From contig NZ_JAELUP010000089.1 in the NCBI RefSeq assembly GCF_016424485.1, forward strand, positions 86,957-150,956: 64,000 nucleotides of DNA, in the 5' to 3' direction. Below, in pieces: positions 47,798-57,242 of this stretch. Positions within the stretch are counted from its first letter, which is position 1. Every line of letters starts with the position of its first letter. Made by a program: the position numbers and the translations under genes. The notes under the pieces were generated by a model. It was not told where the DNA came from. It saw only the letters and a program-made list of their open reading frames with translations, and ran no database searches. Source of the stretch: Paenibacillus roseus. GTDB taxonomy: Bacteria; Bacillota; Bacilli; Paenibacillales; Paenibacillaceae.

Positions 47798-48479
47798 GGT
47801 CGAGAATGTACATAAGCGATATGGCCTTCGCAAAATATTAAACGGCGTATCGTTCACAGCCGAGAAGGGGCAGATTACCTGTCTGATCGGCATCAACGGA
47901 GCGGGCAAATCGTCGCTGCTTCATGCGATTATGGGGCTGACGCCGATTCATGGCGGGCATATTGCGATAGACGGCCAGCCGCTAGGCACAGCAGGCTATG
48001 AGCGGATTGCCTTTGTTCCTGACCACCTTACTATGCCTCCGGGGATGAGAATCAATGAGGCGATGCGCTTTATGGAGGATTTTTATAAGGGCTGGAATAT
48101 GGCGCGCGCCAACGATCTGCTTCGTTTTTTCGGGCTTGAAAGTACGGAGCGGCTCGGCAATATGTCCAAGGGAACGGCCGCAAAATTCAGCTTGATGCTG
48201 GGGCTGGGTCAGGATACGGACTACATCTTGATGGATGAACCGTTCTCGGGAATCGACTTGTTCAGCCGGGAGAAAATTACGGAAGTATTCTCAAGCGAAC
48301 TAATTGAAGGCCGCGGTGTACTTTTCACTACACATGAGATCGCTGAGATGGAGCGACTGATGGATAAAGCTGTGCTGATTCAAGATGGGAAAATCATTCG
48401 CTCCTTCGACTGTGAAGCCGTGCGTTATCAGGAAGGCAAGTCGGTACTTGATGTGATGAGGGAGGTGTATCAGTCTTGA
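47790..48479 (+). CDS. ABC transporter ATP-binding protein
   Basis: The protein has 229 residues from the ATG at 47790 behind AGGGGGG. Walker A is GINGAGKSS, Walker B YILMDEPFSGID, and the H-loop TTHE. The signature loop is divergent (NMSKGTAAKFSLML), as in YtrB/EcsA-like exporters. It works with the membrane protein encoded next, and the pair resembles ytrBCD of B. subtilis, linked to cell-wall stress. The substrate is unknown. Confidence 0.9.
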   Translation: MIKVENVHKRYGLRKILNGVSFTAEKGQITCLIGINGAGKSSLLHAIMGLTPIHGGHIAIDGQPLGTAGYERIAFVPDHLTMPPGMRINEAMRFMEDFYKGWNMARANDLLRFFGLESTERLGNMSKGTAAKFSLMLGLGQDTDYILMDEPFSGIDLFSREKITEVFSSELIEGRGVLFTTHEIAEMERLMDKAVLIQDGKIIRSFDCEAVRYQEGKSVLDVMREVYQS

Positions 48480-49312
48480 AGCGCTATTTGAAGCTGGTTC
48501 ATATGGAAGTGCATCGATTCCGTTATCTGATGCTCTTCCTGATGGGTGTGATTCTGATTTTTCAGGTTGGCGCAATCATTTCCGTGCTGTCGAGAGAACT
48601 GTCTCAGCGATGGGATGATCCGACGTATAACGGCGTCAGGTCACCGTTTGTGCCGGAAGGGATGCTCTCTTTTACATGGGTCATTTCCAATACTAATTTT
48701 TGGTTCGCTGTCCCTATGCTCATCAGTGTTGCTGTCATCGGACTTTATGTTTTTTTCGTCTGGTACAGAGAGTGGCTGGGCAGGTCGACCTTTATCTATC
48801 GTTTGTTGATGCTGCCGGGGGCGAGATGCCAGATTTACCTGGCGAAGCTGACTGCCATCCTTATTTTTGTATTCAGTCTTGTCTCCTATCAGCTGCTCCT
48901 GCTGCCTTTGCAAAAGCTGTTATTTCAAATGATGGTTCCTGCCGAGTGGAGGGTAGACTCTTACTGGCCTGAGGTCATCCATGCCAATCGGGCCCTGGAT
49001 CTGCTTATTCCGCGCAATATAGAACAGTTTCTCTCTATCTATGGTCTGGGCATTATGGCTGTACTCATTATTTTTACGGGGATTTTGCTGGAACGAAGCT
49101 ACCGGAGAATTGGAATACTGTACGGTCTCCTTTATGTTGTCGGGAATGCAATAGTGGCGTTATATTTGCCGGATTTGCTTGGTCTGGGACTACCGGGGAC
49201 TTATCTATATCCCGATGAAATTGTAGGGTTGGTTGTTGGGGTATGTCTGTTGCTGCTTGTCTTGTCGGTGGTATTCGGCTTCCGGCTGCTCGCCAACAAG
49301 ATTACAGTGTAA
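48476..49312 (+). CDS. ABC transporter membrane subunit
   Basis: The protein has 278 residues, TTG start overlapping the previous stop (TTGA) with GGGAGGTG upstream. Six hydrophobic segments are visible (for example YLMLFLMGVILIFQVGAII, FAVPMLISVAVIGLYVFFV, GVCLLLLVLSVVFGFRLL), with YREWLGRSTFIYRLLMLPG between the second and third, a stretch typical of ABC-2-type permeases. It forms the exporter with the ATPase encoded upstream. Confidence 0.82.
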   Translation: MKRYLKLVHMEVHRFRYLMLFLMGVILIFQVGAIISVLSRELSQRWDDPTYNGVRSPFVPEGMLSFTWVISNTNFWFAVPMLISVAVIGLYVFFVWYREWLGRSTFIYRLLMLPGARCQIYLAKLTAILIFVFSLVSYQLLLLPLQKLLFQMMVPAEWRVDSYWPEVIHANRALDLLIPRNIEQFLSIYGLGIMAVLIIFTGILLERSYRRIGILYGLLYVVGNAIVALYLPDLLGLGLPGTYLYPDEIVGLVVGVCLLLLVLSVVFGFRLLANKITV

Positions 49313-49323
49313 GGGGGGAAACC

Positions 49324-50571
49324 ATGAGACGTTATTGGTTGACGATCATGCTTGGCTTGCTGGCGGTTAGCGGGATTTCTACATATTATTTTTTTGGCTC
49401 AAAGGATCATCTCCCTGAATTCAAGCTTGTAACGCTGCAAGGCGAACCCCATGAAGGGGAGTCTCTGACTCTGTCCGGCACCTATGGCGGCAGAAAGCAA
49501 TCCGAATTTCTGGAGATTACGAAAGAGGGGAGCCGTTACAACGGGAGGGAAAGGAATTTGCGCCGCGGCCTGATTTCGAAGGTCGGGTGGTTCTACAGAG
49601 ATGGCATACTTGAATCATTTATCGGGGAACATCGCAACATAGCCCGCGGGAAAAATTACGGACCTCAAGCGTTAATTAATGAAGACGAGTTCATTTATGC
49701 AAAATGGGTAGACAGGCGCAGCGCTTCAACGGACCAGGGCGGAACGCTGCAAATTACCGTTTTTGACCGGGGTTCGGGTGAGGAAAGGGAGTTTGAGGCG
49801 GATATTCCTGTCCACCCCGGTACAATCGCTGATGTGCGTAGATTAGGCGAGGAGCTGCATATTGTGATGTTCAAGCATTTGCTGCTTGATACTTCGGCAG
49901 AAATCTATGATGTGGTTATTAATTTGTCTACGGAACAGTGGGCTCGCACGGATAAGCTGGCGGAAGGGAAGAAAATGTCAGGAGAAGTTTTTAACAGCAA
50001 TGATATCTATAGAAATGAAGCTTTTTCCGAGCCTTTGTCTGAGTTTATTCTAATCAGGGAAGACAAACAAGCTGTTGTTTCAGGCTCAATAGGCGGTAAC
50101 TTTGTATCTAGAGAACTTTCCAGACAATTCTACGCTTATTCATTTTTAACAGGGGAAAAGGAAGCACTTCCGGCGTTTTATGGATCAAGCAACTCTTTTG
50201 TTTCTGATAGCGACTATTATATGACAAGTTTGTACGGCAATCTTTTTTCACTGGTACAATTCAATAAGAAGGAAGCTGTTGTGTCCCAATATAATTTGTC
50301 CAGCAAAGAGGAGCGAAGGGAGTATGTGACGCTTACTCCTGAACAATTTGGAGCTTCTGAGATTATAGATGCAATCATCAAAAGTAACAAAATCTATCTT
50401 TTGCTGGCAACCACTGGCGCGCCTGTTGCAGCCGTCGTTCATTTACAGGGCGAAAAGCTGCTGTACCTTGGACAAGTTACCTATGAGACTCCTGAGGCAG
50501 CGAAAACAGAAAAAATAGAGTACTTGCGTTTGAGAAGCATAAATATCAAAGGAATTCGAATATGGGGATAG
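49324..50571 (+). CDS. Membrane-anchored hypothetical protein of the GntR/ABC operon
   Basis: The protein has 415 residues from the ATG at 49324 behind AGGGGGGAAA; an upstream in-frame start would overlap the permease gene. One N-terminal membrane anchor (YWLTIMLGLLAVSGISTYYFF) precedes an extracellular domain rich in beta segments, possibly a propeller. No cysteine lipobox and no enzymatic motif are recognised. It is the last gene of the operon, 11 bases after the permease, and may sense or bind the transported compound outside the membrane. A terminator follows. Confidence 0.75.
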   Translation: MRRYWLTIMLGLLAVSGISTYYFFGSKDHLPEFKLVTLQGEPHEGESLTLSGTYGGRKQSEFLEITKEGSRYNGRERNLRRGLISKVGWFYRDGILESFIGEHRNIARGKNYGPQALINEDEFIYAKWVDRRSASTDQGGTLQITVFDRGSGEEREFEADIPVHPGTIADVRRLGEELHIVMFKHLLLDTSAEIYDVVINLSTEQWARTDKLAEGKKMSGEVFNSNDIYRNEAFSEPLSEFILIREDKQAVVSGSIGGNFVSRELSRQFYAYSFLTGEKEALPAFYGSSNSFVSDSDYYMTSLYGNLFSLVQFNKKEAVVSQYNLSSKEERREYVTLTPEQFGASEIIDAIIKSNKIYLLLATTGAPVAAVVHLQGEKLLYLGQVTYETPEAAKTEKIEYLRLRSINIKGIRIWG

Positions 50572-50578
50572 CATGAGC

Positions 50579-50605
50579 AAAAGCAGCCGCGGCTGCTTTT
50601 TTTGT
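50579..50605 (+). terminator. Rho-independent terminator of the GntR/ABC operon
   Basis: AAAAGCAGCCG / CGGCTGCTTTT, a tight GC-rich hairpin with almost no loop, runs into seven T. Confidence 0.85.
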
Positions 50606-50938
50606 CTAATTAGAGGACGGCGAAGCCGTTTATGCGTGAATTTAAAAACTTTTGGCATAGGCAAAAATGACTAAATGAATTGAAAAAATGAATTGAAATT
50701 CAAAAAGGATAGTAGATTTTACCTTGGTTTTTCTGAAAAACTATTCAAAATGGCATATAAATTTACGATAATAGTATTAGTCATATGTCGAATTATGGTA
50801 GCGTAGCGAACCGAATCGTAAGAAGAATTTTTTAAATCTTTTCCGCAGCTATGCTTTGCCTACTACAAAGGAGTGGATATAGAGAACCAAGCGAAGGACC
50901 AGCTTTCACAATATAGATGAACAAGGAGCGCTAACAAG
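50606..50938. other. Upstream region of the chemoreceptor gene
   Basis: AT-rich, with a direct repeat of AATGAATTGAAA around 50675-50700. No gene, riboswitch or unambiguous promoter could be assigned. The promoter of the chemoreceptor presumably lies here. Confidence 0.35.
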
Positions 50939-52702
50939 ATGCAGTTATTCAAACGAATGTCCTTTTTTACGAAAACTTTACTTCTTTCATTTATTAACAT
51001 TTTGCTAATCGGTGGGATTTTGATCACGTCAAGCTATATCATTCAGAAGAATATTCTGGTCGATCAACTACATGGCCAAATTACAGTCGTTACCCAGGAG
51101 TGGTTCAAAGAGATCGACCCGAAACTAGTTGCCCAGGCGGTAGTTCAAAATAGCTATGATGGCGAGGCTCAAGCTGTTCTTCAGCAAAAGTTTGATCTAA
51201 TACACAAATATAATCCTAATATTGCGCAAGCTTATATTTTTGGTGTAGAGTTGGGAGGAGATGCCCGTAATCAGACCTCACTGATCGCGATGCCGACCAA
51301 TCTTGTTGAAGCTTTTTCGGCCGAAAATGTAGGTATTGGAGATATGTACGACCAGCCTATAGCCATGGCTAATGGTCTGGCCGAAATGTTGAAAACCGGC
51401 AAGCCGACCTTTACATCGTTCTACAGTGACAGCTTCGGGACCTGGACTTCCATTCTGTACCCCATCCTGGATGAACAGGGCAAAATATTCGCCTTCTTCT
51501 CTGCGGACGTAGACGCCAGCGCCGTACCGGAGGGTCTGCACAGACTGCTAATCAACGGTACTTTGATTTTGGTGATCTTTTTGCTGATCATTTTCGTTAT
51601 CCAATACTTCTTTACCCGTCTTACGCTTAATCCTATCAAGGAACTGGTCCGGGGTATCGGGGAGGTTAACGGAGGTAATCTCAATGTGCAGTTGAAGACC
51701 GGCAGCGATGATCTCGGTATCGTTAATCAGCGGTTTAACGAAATGGTGGAACGCATCAACGATGCAATGGTGCAGGTACAACGCACTTCCCATTCTGTTA
51801 ATAATTCCGCCCGGAATTTGCATGAAATTTCCGAGCAGAACAGCAAAAATACTAATCTGATTACGGCAAGTATTCAGGAGATTACGAATGGCATCGCCGA
51901 TCAGGAGCAGGCATCCACAGACAGCGCGAGAGCGATGGCAGAGCTTTCTATTGTTATTCAAACGATTGCGGATAATTCCTCCAAAGTGGCGGAAGAAGCC
52001 TTTGATATGGAACAAAAGTCGATGGAAGGAAACACCATCGTCAAGCAGGTCATCAGCCAGATGGAGCAAATCAAGCAGATCGTCACGGAATCTGCTGGAG
52101 CGATGAAATCGCTCGACAGCCGTTCTCAGGAGATTGAGGATATTGTATCCATTATTAAGGGGATTTCCAGCCAGACGAATTTGCTTGCTCTTAATGCCGC
52201 AATCGAAGCAGCTAGAGTAGGAGAGCACGGCAAAGGCTTTGCTGTTGTAGCTGATGAAGTCCGCAAACTGGCTGAGCAGTCTGAACGCTCTGTAAGCCAA
52301 ATCTCTGAGCTGGTCAAAGAAATCCAGGGAGAAATTCAAATTGCCGTTCGTGCGCTGGAGCAGGGAACAACTGAAGTCCAGCAGGGGATGGCCATTTCGG
52401 ATGCAACTGGCCAACTGCTCAATGAGATTTTGCAGGCGACTCAGAACGTTACCAACCAGATTCAGGAAGTTTCAAGTTCGACAGAGGAGCTGTCGGCCGG
52501 TACTGAAGAGCTGACCGCCACGTCGGAGAATTTGTCCCAATCGGTAGGCATTACAGCTGTAAACAGCACCAAAATTTCAGAAAGCGTCCAGGAACAGAAA
52601 GAAACGGTGAATGTGATTTTGAATTCGTCGACAGATCTTGCTTCTTTGTCTGAAGAGCTGCAAAAGCTGCTCAATCAGTTCCAGGTGCGCTCTAAAAAGT
52701 AA
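50939..52702 (+). CDS. Methyl-accepting chemotaxis protein
   Basis: The protein has 587 residues. A first membrane helix ([22 protein letters not shown]), an external sensor of about 170 residues and a second helix ([17 protein letters not shown]) lead to a HAMP domain ([20 protein letters not shown]) and a long helical signalling domain. The hairpin tip is the conserved [20 protein letters not shown], followed by [17 protein letters not shown], which contact CheA and CheW. The ligand is not predictable. AAGGAG precedes the ATG. A single gene. Confidence 0.95.
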   Translation: MQLFKRMSFFTKTLLLSFINILLIGGILITSSYIIQKNILVDQLHGQITVVTQEWFKEIDPKLVAQAVVQNSYDGEAQAVLQQKFDLIHKYNPNIAQAYIFGVELGGDARNQTSLIAMPTNLVEAFSAENVGIGDMYDQPIAMANGLAEMLKTGKPTFTSFYSDSFGTWTSILYPILDEQGKIFAFFSADVDASAVPEGLHRLLINGTLILVIFLLIIFVIQYFFTRLTLNPIKELVRGIGEVNGGNLNVQLKTGSDDLGIVNQRFNEMVERINDAMVQVQRTSHSVNNSARNLHEISEQNSKNTNLITASIQEITNGIADQEQASTDSARAMAELSIVIQTIADNSSKVAEEAFDMEQKSMEGNTIVKQVISQMEQIKQIVTESAGAMKSLDSRSQEIEDIVSIIKGISSQTNLLALNAAIEAARVGEHGKGFAVVADEVRKLAEQSERSVSQISELVKEIQGEIQIAVRALEQGTTEVQQGMAISDATGQLLNEILQATQNVTNQIQEVSSSTEELSAGTEELTATSENLSQSVGITAVNSTKISESVQEQKETVNVILNSSTDLASLSEELQKLLNQFQVRSKK

Positions 52703-52706
52703 GATC

Positions 52707-52739
52707 GGCTCCCGAAGGAGCCAATGTTGTTCGTTTTTT
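52707..52739 (+). terminator. Possible terminator after the chemoreceptor gene
   Basis: GGCTCC-CGAA-GGAGCC forms a short tight hairpin; a run of six T follows only 11 bases later, so it is not canonical. Confidence 0.45.
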
Positions 52740-52798
52740 CACGAATCTTCGCATCTGTTGATGCGGGGGAAATTCCTGCGAGGAGGATGTATCTAAAC

Positions 52799-55700
52799 AT
52801 GACGGAAATGATTTCAAGCGTTACTGCTTTAACAGCGGAAAGCTCCTTATTGTTCATACCGCTCGATTTTTCACGTCACAATCGCACTTATTCTTTCTCG
52901 TCAGCCGAACTGTCGCTAAGTCAAGACCTCAATGAGCGTTTGGAAGCAGCGCTCCGCGATCAGGGGGAAGCGACAGCTGTATTTGGAGCCGTCTATTTTG
53001 CATTGCTTTATCGTCTTTCTGGAGAAAAAGAGATTATGGCAGGATGGACTTCTAATGAAGACAGGGGATTTCCTGTGCTGCTCAACTTTGACGAAGAAAA
53101 TCGGACTTTCGATCGTCTGGTGCACAACTTGAAGCAACATTTGGCTTCGGCCAGACCGGCTGGCGAACCGGAATTTGACACACGCTTTTCCGTCAACTTC
53201 CCGATTCAGGCAGACCGGGAGCTGCTGAACTGGCAGCTAATTGAACATGAGGGAAGTTGGCAAATCAAGGCGGACTATGACCGCTCTATTTTGACGGAAA
53301 CGACTATTCGCCGTTACATGCAATATTATTTGACTTTGTTGGATGCTGCTTTGGCTGATCAAGCCGGGCTGATTGCAGCCGTCGACATTTTGACTGATGA
53401 GGACAAAGCGGTCTACGGGCGGATGAATGATACGGTGTGGCCATATGACAAAAGCCAGACGATTCATGGCATGTTCGAGAAGGCGGCGGCGCAATTTCCG
53501 GACCATATCGCTTTGTCTTCTATCCATGGCAAGCTAACTTACCGAGAGCTGAATGAGAGAGCGAACCGTATGGCCAGACTGTTGCTGGACAAGGGTCTGA
53601 CGAAGGGCGGCTTTGTCACGCTATTTATGGAGCGCAGTCTCGAGCTTGTCATCAGCTTGCTGGGCATCCTAAAGGCGGGCGGCGTCTATGTTCCGGTCGA
53701 TCCGGAACATCCGGAGGACCGCAACCGGTACATATTGTCCGATACGGAATCGGCTTTTGTATTGACTAAAACCCAATATTTGAGCGAAGCGAAGCATTTG
53801 TGCGCGGAAATTAGCACTGTGAAGGAAATTTTGGCGGTTGATGCAGGCATTATGAATGCGATCGATGGCAGTGAGAATACGGGCGTCCATGTAGCTCCCG
53901 ATGATTTGGCCTATGTCATTTATACGTCCGGTTCAACCGGACGGCCAAAGGGAGCGCTCATTGCACACGAAGGCGTCGTCAATCTGGGAGAGACGGTACG
54001 TACAGATTGCCAAATCGAGCCGGAAGATGTGCTAACGCAATTTGCAACGTACAGCTTCGACGCTTCGGTATGGGATACGATCGGGGCATTGTTCTACGGC
54101 GCTCATCTGTATTTGCTTGCTCCTGAGGAGCGGGTATCGGTCGAGGAATTTGCTTCGGCGATTGAGCGGACCGGAACGACCATTATTACAATCCTGCCGA
54201 CCGTCTTCTTCAATCAGCTATCGACCTATCTGTCCGATGAAGGATATCGCAAACTTTCCAGGGTTAAGCTTATTACGGTAGCCGGCGAGGCGCTTTACGG
54301 AGAGCAGGTTCGGGCGTTCCAGAGGAAATTCCGCGACGGCATCGATATCGTCAACGTATACGGACCGACAGAATGCACCGTATGTACGACAACGCATAAA
54401 ATTACCGGTTACATCCCGGATAGTCTGACAAATGTCCCAATCGGGCGTCCTATTCATAATTATAAAGTATATATTGTCAATGAAGAAAACCAGCTTTGCC
54501 CGCTACATGTTCACGGAGAAGTCTATATTGCGACCGTCGGGCTGGCAAAGGGGTATCTGAATCAACCGGAGAAAACAGCAGCAGCTTTCATTCCGAACCC
54601 GTTCGGAGAAGGCCAAATTTACAAGTCTGGGGATATTGCCAAGCTTCTTCCTGACGGCACTGTGGAATATGTAGGCCGAAGGGATTCTCAGATCAAAATT
54701 CGCGGACACCGCATTGAGATCGGAGAAATTGAAGACAGCTTTGCGAAAATTCCGAATGTGCAACATGCTGCGGTTGTCTGCAAGAAGGATGCGGATGGTC
54801 AAAATATGCTGGCAGGCTACTTCGCGTCCAAAGACGGCGGCCTGTTGTCGACAACCGAGATCAAGCGCATGCTGGGGGACAAGCTGCCTTCGTATTTCGT
54901 CCCGAAATGGATTGTGCAGCTAACTGAGATGCCGACATCTCCTACCGGCAAGATCGACCGGAAGCGTCTGCTGGCCATGGAGCATCAAGGCCAGACGGGG
55001 GATGAAGAATTTGTCCCGCCTGTATCGGAAGTCGAGCGCAGGGTGGCCCATTCATGGGAGCAAGCGCTGAAGCTTGGACGGGTATCCCGCCATGATGATT
55101 TCTTTGCGATTGGCGGCGACTCCCTCGCCATCATTCAAGTGCTCGTAATTTTGAAGCCGCATTATCCGAACCTGAAAATCAATGATTTCTTTCAATACCG
55201 TACAGTTGATGCGATTGCAGCGCGCATTGAAGAGCTGCTAACCGGGGAGCAGGAGACGCTTGGTTTCTCCGCATATTCGGGTCCAGCCATCAAGCTTGAT
55301 GAGCACCCTGCTATTCCAGGGGGAGACGTCGGGGAGTTGGCTTCTGCGCCTATGTCTGCTGTGCTGCTCACAGGCTCAACGGGGTACCTTGGCAGCTACT
55401 TGCTACACGAATTGCTGGTTAAAAGCGAGGCAGTTGTGTATTGCCTGGTTCGTCCGGGGCTGGAGGCGGGGATCAAGCGAATCCGCAGCAACATGGAATT
55501 TTTCTTCGGTTCGGGCATCGCAGAGCAGTTGGAAGGCCGGGTCGTTGCTGTAGAGGGTGATCTGGAGAAGCTGCAACTCGGCCTGCGTGACGAAGATCGG
55601 CAAAAGCTGATCGTTGCGCTGGATGCGATCATCCATAGCGCAGCAGATGTTCGGCACTTTGGAGATGAGGAGCAGTTCGCAAAAACAAATATCGCGGGAA

Positions 55701-56482
55701 CCTTGTCTCTAATTGAGTTGGCGCGGGCTTGCACCCGCAAGGTTCATTTTCATCATATTTCCACGCTTGGCATACCGGAAGATTTGGCTTTAAGCGGGCA
55801 ATGGGATACGGTCGTGGAGCAGCAAAAGCTCGATTCTGATCTTCGTGTTGACAACCTGTATACACAGAGCAAAATGGCAGCGGAGAAAGCCGTCATTTCC
55901 GCTGGGGAAGCAGGACTTAATATCAGTGTATACCGAGCGGGAAACCTGTCTTGTCACTCGGAGACCGGATTGTTCCAAAAAAATATCGACAGCAATTCTT
56001 TCTATCGGATGATAAAAGCGATGCTGCTGCTTGGCAAAGCGCCGGAAGTAAGCTGGGAGATGGATTTTACGCCAATCAATTATGCAGCCGAGGCGATTGT
56101 TCAGTTGGCTCTTCAGCAGGGGAGCGTCAGCCGTATGTTCCATATCTGCAATCCGAAAACGATCGCCTATGCGCAATGGATTGACATGATCCGCGGTTGC
56201 GGGTATGAAATTCAAGCCCTTGCCCCGTCGGCTTACACAGCCTGGCTATTCGATGAACACGTTCCGAAAAACCTGGAAGGCGTGCAGCTTGCTATTGCAC
56301 AGTTGGAGGGCGATGGAGCGAAGGATTCGCCGTTCCGCTACGGCTGCGACTTGACGAGCGAGACACTGGAGAAATTCGGTGTTCGGTGCGCCGAGCCGGA
56401 TCGGCAGCTGATGACCAAAATGATTGATTACGCCGTCAAAATCGGCTACTTCCCGAGACCGAAGGTATTGCAACAGGGCTAA
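52799..56482 (+). CDS. NRPS-like protein: partial condensation, adenylation, carrier and terminal reductase domains
   Basis: The protein has 1227 residues from the ATG at 52799 behind GAGGAGG; an ATG 75 bases upstream would overlap the previous terminator-like hairpin. Residues about 1-215 resemble only the second half of a condensation domain and lack HHxxxDG. The adenylation domain follows with LAYVIYTSGSTGRPKGALI, NVYGPTECT, YKSGDIAKLL and the lysine motif TGKIDRKRL. The pocket residues read by alignment to GrsA are D-A-W-T-T-A-V-V-C. The carrier serine is in FAIGGDSLAII. From about residue 856 a thioester reductase (LLTGSTGYLGSYLL, YTQSK) would release an aldehyde or alcohol. No partner synthetase is nearby. 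Confidence 0.88.
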   Translation: MTEMISSVTALTAESSLLFIPLDFSRHNRTYSFSSAELSLSQDLNERLEAALRDQGEATAVFGAVYFALLYRLSGEKEIMAGWTSNEDRGFPVLLNFDEENRTFDRLVHNLKQHLASARPAGEPEFDTRFSVNFPIQADRELLNWQLIEHEGSWQIKADYDRSILTETTIRRYMQYYLTLLDAALADQAGLIAAVDILTDEDKAVYGRMNDTVWPYDKSQTIHGMFEKAAAQFPDHIALSSIHGKLTYRELNERANRMARLLLDKGLTKGGFVTLFMERSLELVISLLGILKAGGVYVPVDPEHPEDRNRYILSDTESAFVLTKTQYLSEAKHLCAEISTVKEILAVDAGIMNAIDGSENTGVHVAPDDLAYVIYTSGSTGRPKGALIAHEGVVNLGETVRTDCQIEPEDVLTQFATYSFDASVWDTIGALFYGAHLYLLAPEERVSVEEFASAIERTGTTIITILPTVFFNQLSTYLSDEGYRKLSRVKLITVAGEALYGEQVRAFQRKFRDGIDIVNVYGPTECTVCTTTHKITGYIPDSLTNVPIGRPIHNYKVYIVNEENQLCPLHVHGEVYIATVGLAKGYLNQPEKTAAAFIPNPFGEGQIYKSGDIAKLLPDGTVEYVGRRDSQIKIRGHRIEIGEIEDSFAKIPNVQHAAVVCKKDADGQNMLAGYFASKDGGLLSTTEIKRMLGDKLPSYFVPKWIVQLTEMPTSPTGKIDRKRLLAMEHQGQTGDEEFVPPVSEVERRVAHSWEQALKLGRVSRHDDFFAIGGDSLAIIQVLVILKPHYPNLKINDFFQYRTVDAIAARIEELLTGEQETLGFSAYSGPAIKLDEHPAIPGGDVGELASAPMSAVLLTGSTGYLGSYLLHELLVKSEAVVYCLVRPGLEAGIKRIRSNMEFFFGSGIAEQLEGRVVAVEGDLEKLQLGLRDEDRQKLIVALDAIIHSAADVRHFGDEEQFAKTNIAGTLSLIELARACTRKVHFHHISTLGIPEDLALSGQWDTVVEQQKLDSDLRVDNLYTQSKMAAEKAVISAGEAGLNISVYRAGNLSCHSETGLFQKNIDSNSFYRMIKAMLLLGKAPEVSWEMDFTPINYAAEAIVQLALQQGSVSRMFHICNPKTIAYAQWIDMIRGCGYEIQALAPSAYTAWLFDEHVPKNLEGVQLAIAQLEGDGAKDSPFRYGCDLTSETLEKFGVRCAEPDRQLMTKMIDYAVKIGYFPRPKVLQQG

Positions 56483-56552
56483 CTTATTCCACAGGGAACT
56501 GCGAGTTGTACAAACGAGCTATACATTGGACAGCATACAGCAAGTGTAACCA

Positions 56553-56584
56553 GAACACAGCCGGGTCCGGCTGTGTTCTTTTTT
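56553..56584 (+). terminator. Rho-independent terminator after the NRPS-like gene
   Basis: GAACACAGCCGG / CCGGCTGTGTTC, a 12-base perfect stem with a two-base loop, is followed by TTTTTT. Confidence 0.93.
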
Positions 56585-56603
56585 GAAAATACAAGAATTG
56601 AAA

Positions 56604-57050
56604 TTAACTGATTTTGAAGCGATAGTCATAACCTCTGGGGCCTGTTGGAGGTACCTGCAGCTGGTATTGGTGGCCTGGAATCAGGGTCACGGTGAAGACT
56701 TGCCCACCCGGCTGAATGTTGTGGAAGGTCATAAATGGGCTAAGGTTTGTCGTACCTGTCGTTTTATCCTGGAGATAGAATGTGCCAATCGCACCCGGCG
56801 TATCGACCCAGAATGTGATAGTATGCGTATCATTGCTGTCATTGGTAAAATTCCAAAAATCGACGATGACATTGTTTGCTGTCGTACCGTAATTCACATT
56901 GTAAGGGCTGATGAACGTATTTGTTGTGCTGTAACCGTTCACATTTGGACTCTCATAGATGTCTGCAAATGCGGATGTTGCGCCAGCAAGCAGGAAAACC
57001 ATAGTCGCTGCTGTCAAGACAGATTTTTTCAACCATTTGTTCTGTGTCAT
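56604..57050 (-). CDS. Small secreted protein of unknown function
   Basis: The protein has 148 residues. A clear signal peptide (KKSVLTAATMVFLLAGATSAFA) is followed by a mature part of about 118 residues rich in Thr, Asn and aromatic residues, with alternating patterns of beta strands (DTHTITFWVDTPG, GQVFTVTLIPGHQYQLQV), probably a single beta-sandwich. There is no cysteine, no sorting signal and no known catalytic motif. TAGGAGCG precedes the start. A plus-strand frame covers the same bases but has no ribosome site. Confidence 0.8.
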   Translation of the reverse strand: MTQNKWLKKSVLTAATMVFLLAGATSAFADIYESPNVNGYSTTNTFISPYNVNYGTTANNVIVDFWNFTNDSNDTHTITFWVDTPGAIGTFYLQDKTTGTTNLSPFMTFHNIQPGGQVFTVTLIPGHQYQLQVPPTGPRGYDYRFKIS

Positions 57051-57242
57051 CCACGTACACGCTCCTAATGTTATAAATTTATCACTGTTCTTGTTCGCGA
57101 ATTTCGCGGGGGATAATTATTTGCTGCATCTTTCATTTTATAGGATTTTCCAAGCCAGCCAATGTATGATTCTACGATAATAATGCTCAAAATTACGTTC
57201 GATATAGTCTTCGCACCATTTTGGCGGACATGACCGCTACTG

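Noticed and set aside
50780..50860. Possible cyclic-di-GMP riboswitch before the chemoreceptor
   Set aside because: A stretch GGTAGCGTAGCGAACC recalls part of the GEMM motif, but the other conserved blocks are absent.
52724..52798. Earlier ATG for the NRPS-like gene
   Set aside because: It lies inside the terminator-like region of the chemoreceptor gene and has no ribosome site; the ATG at 52799 follows GAGGAGG.
56583..57068. Plus-strand frame of 161 codons
   Set aside because: It lies antisense to a gene with a signal peptide and ribosome site and starts within the terminator of the NRPS-like gene.
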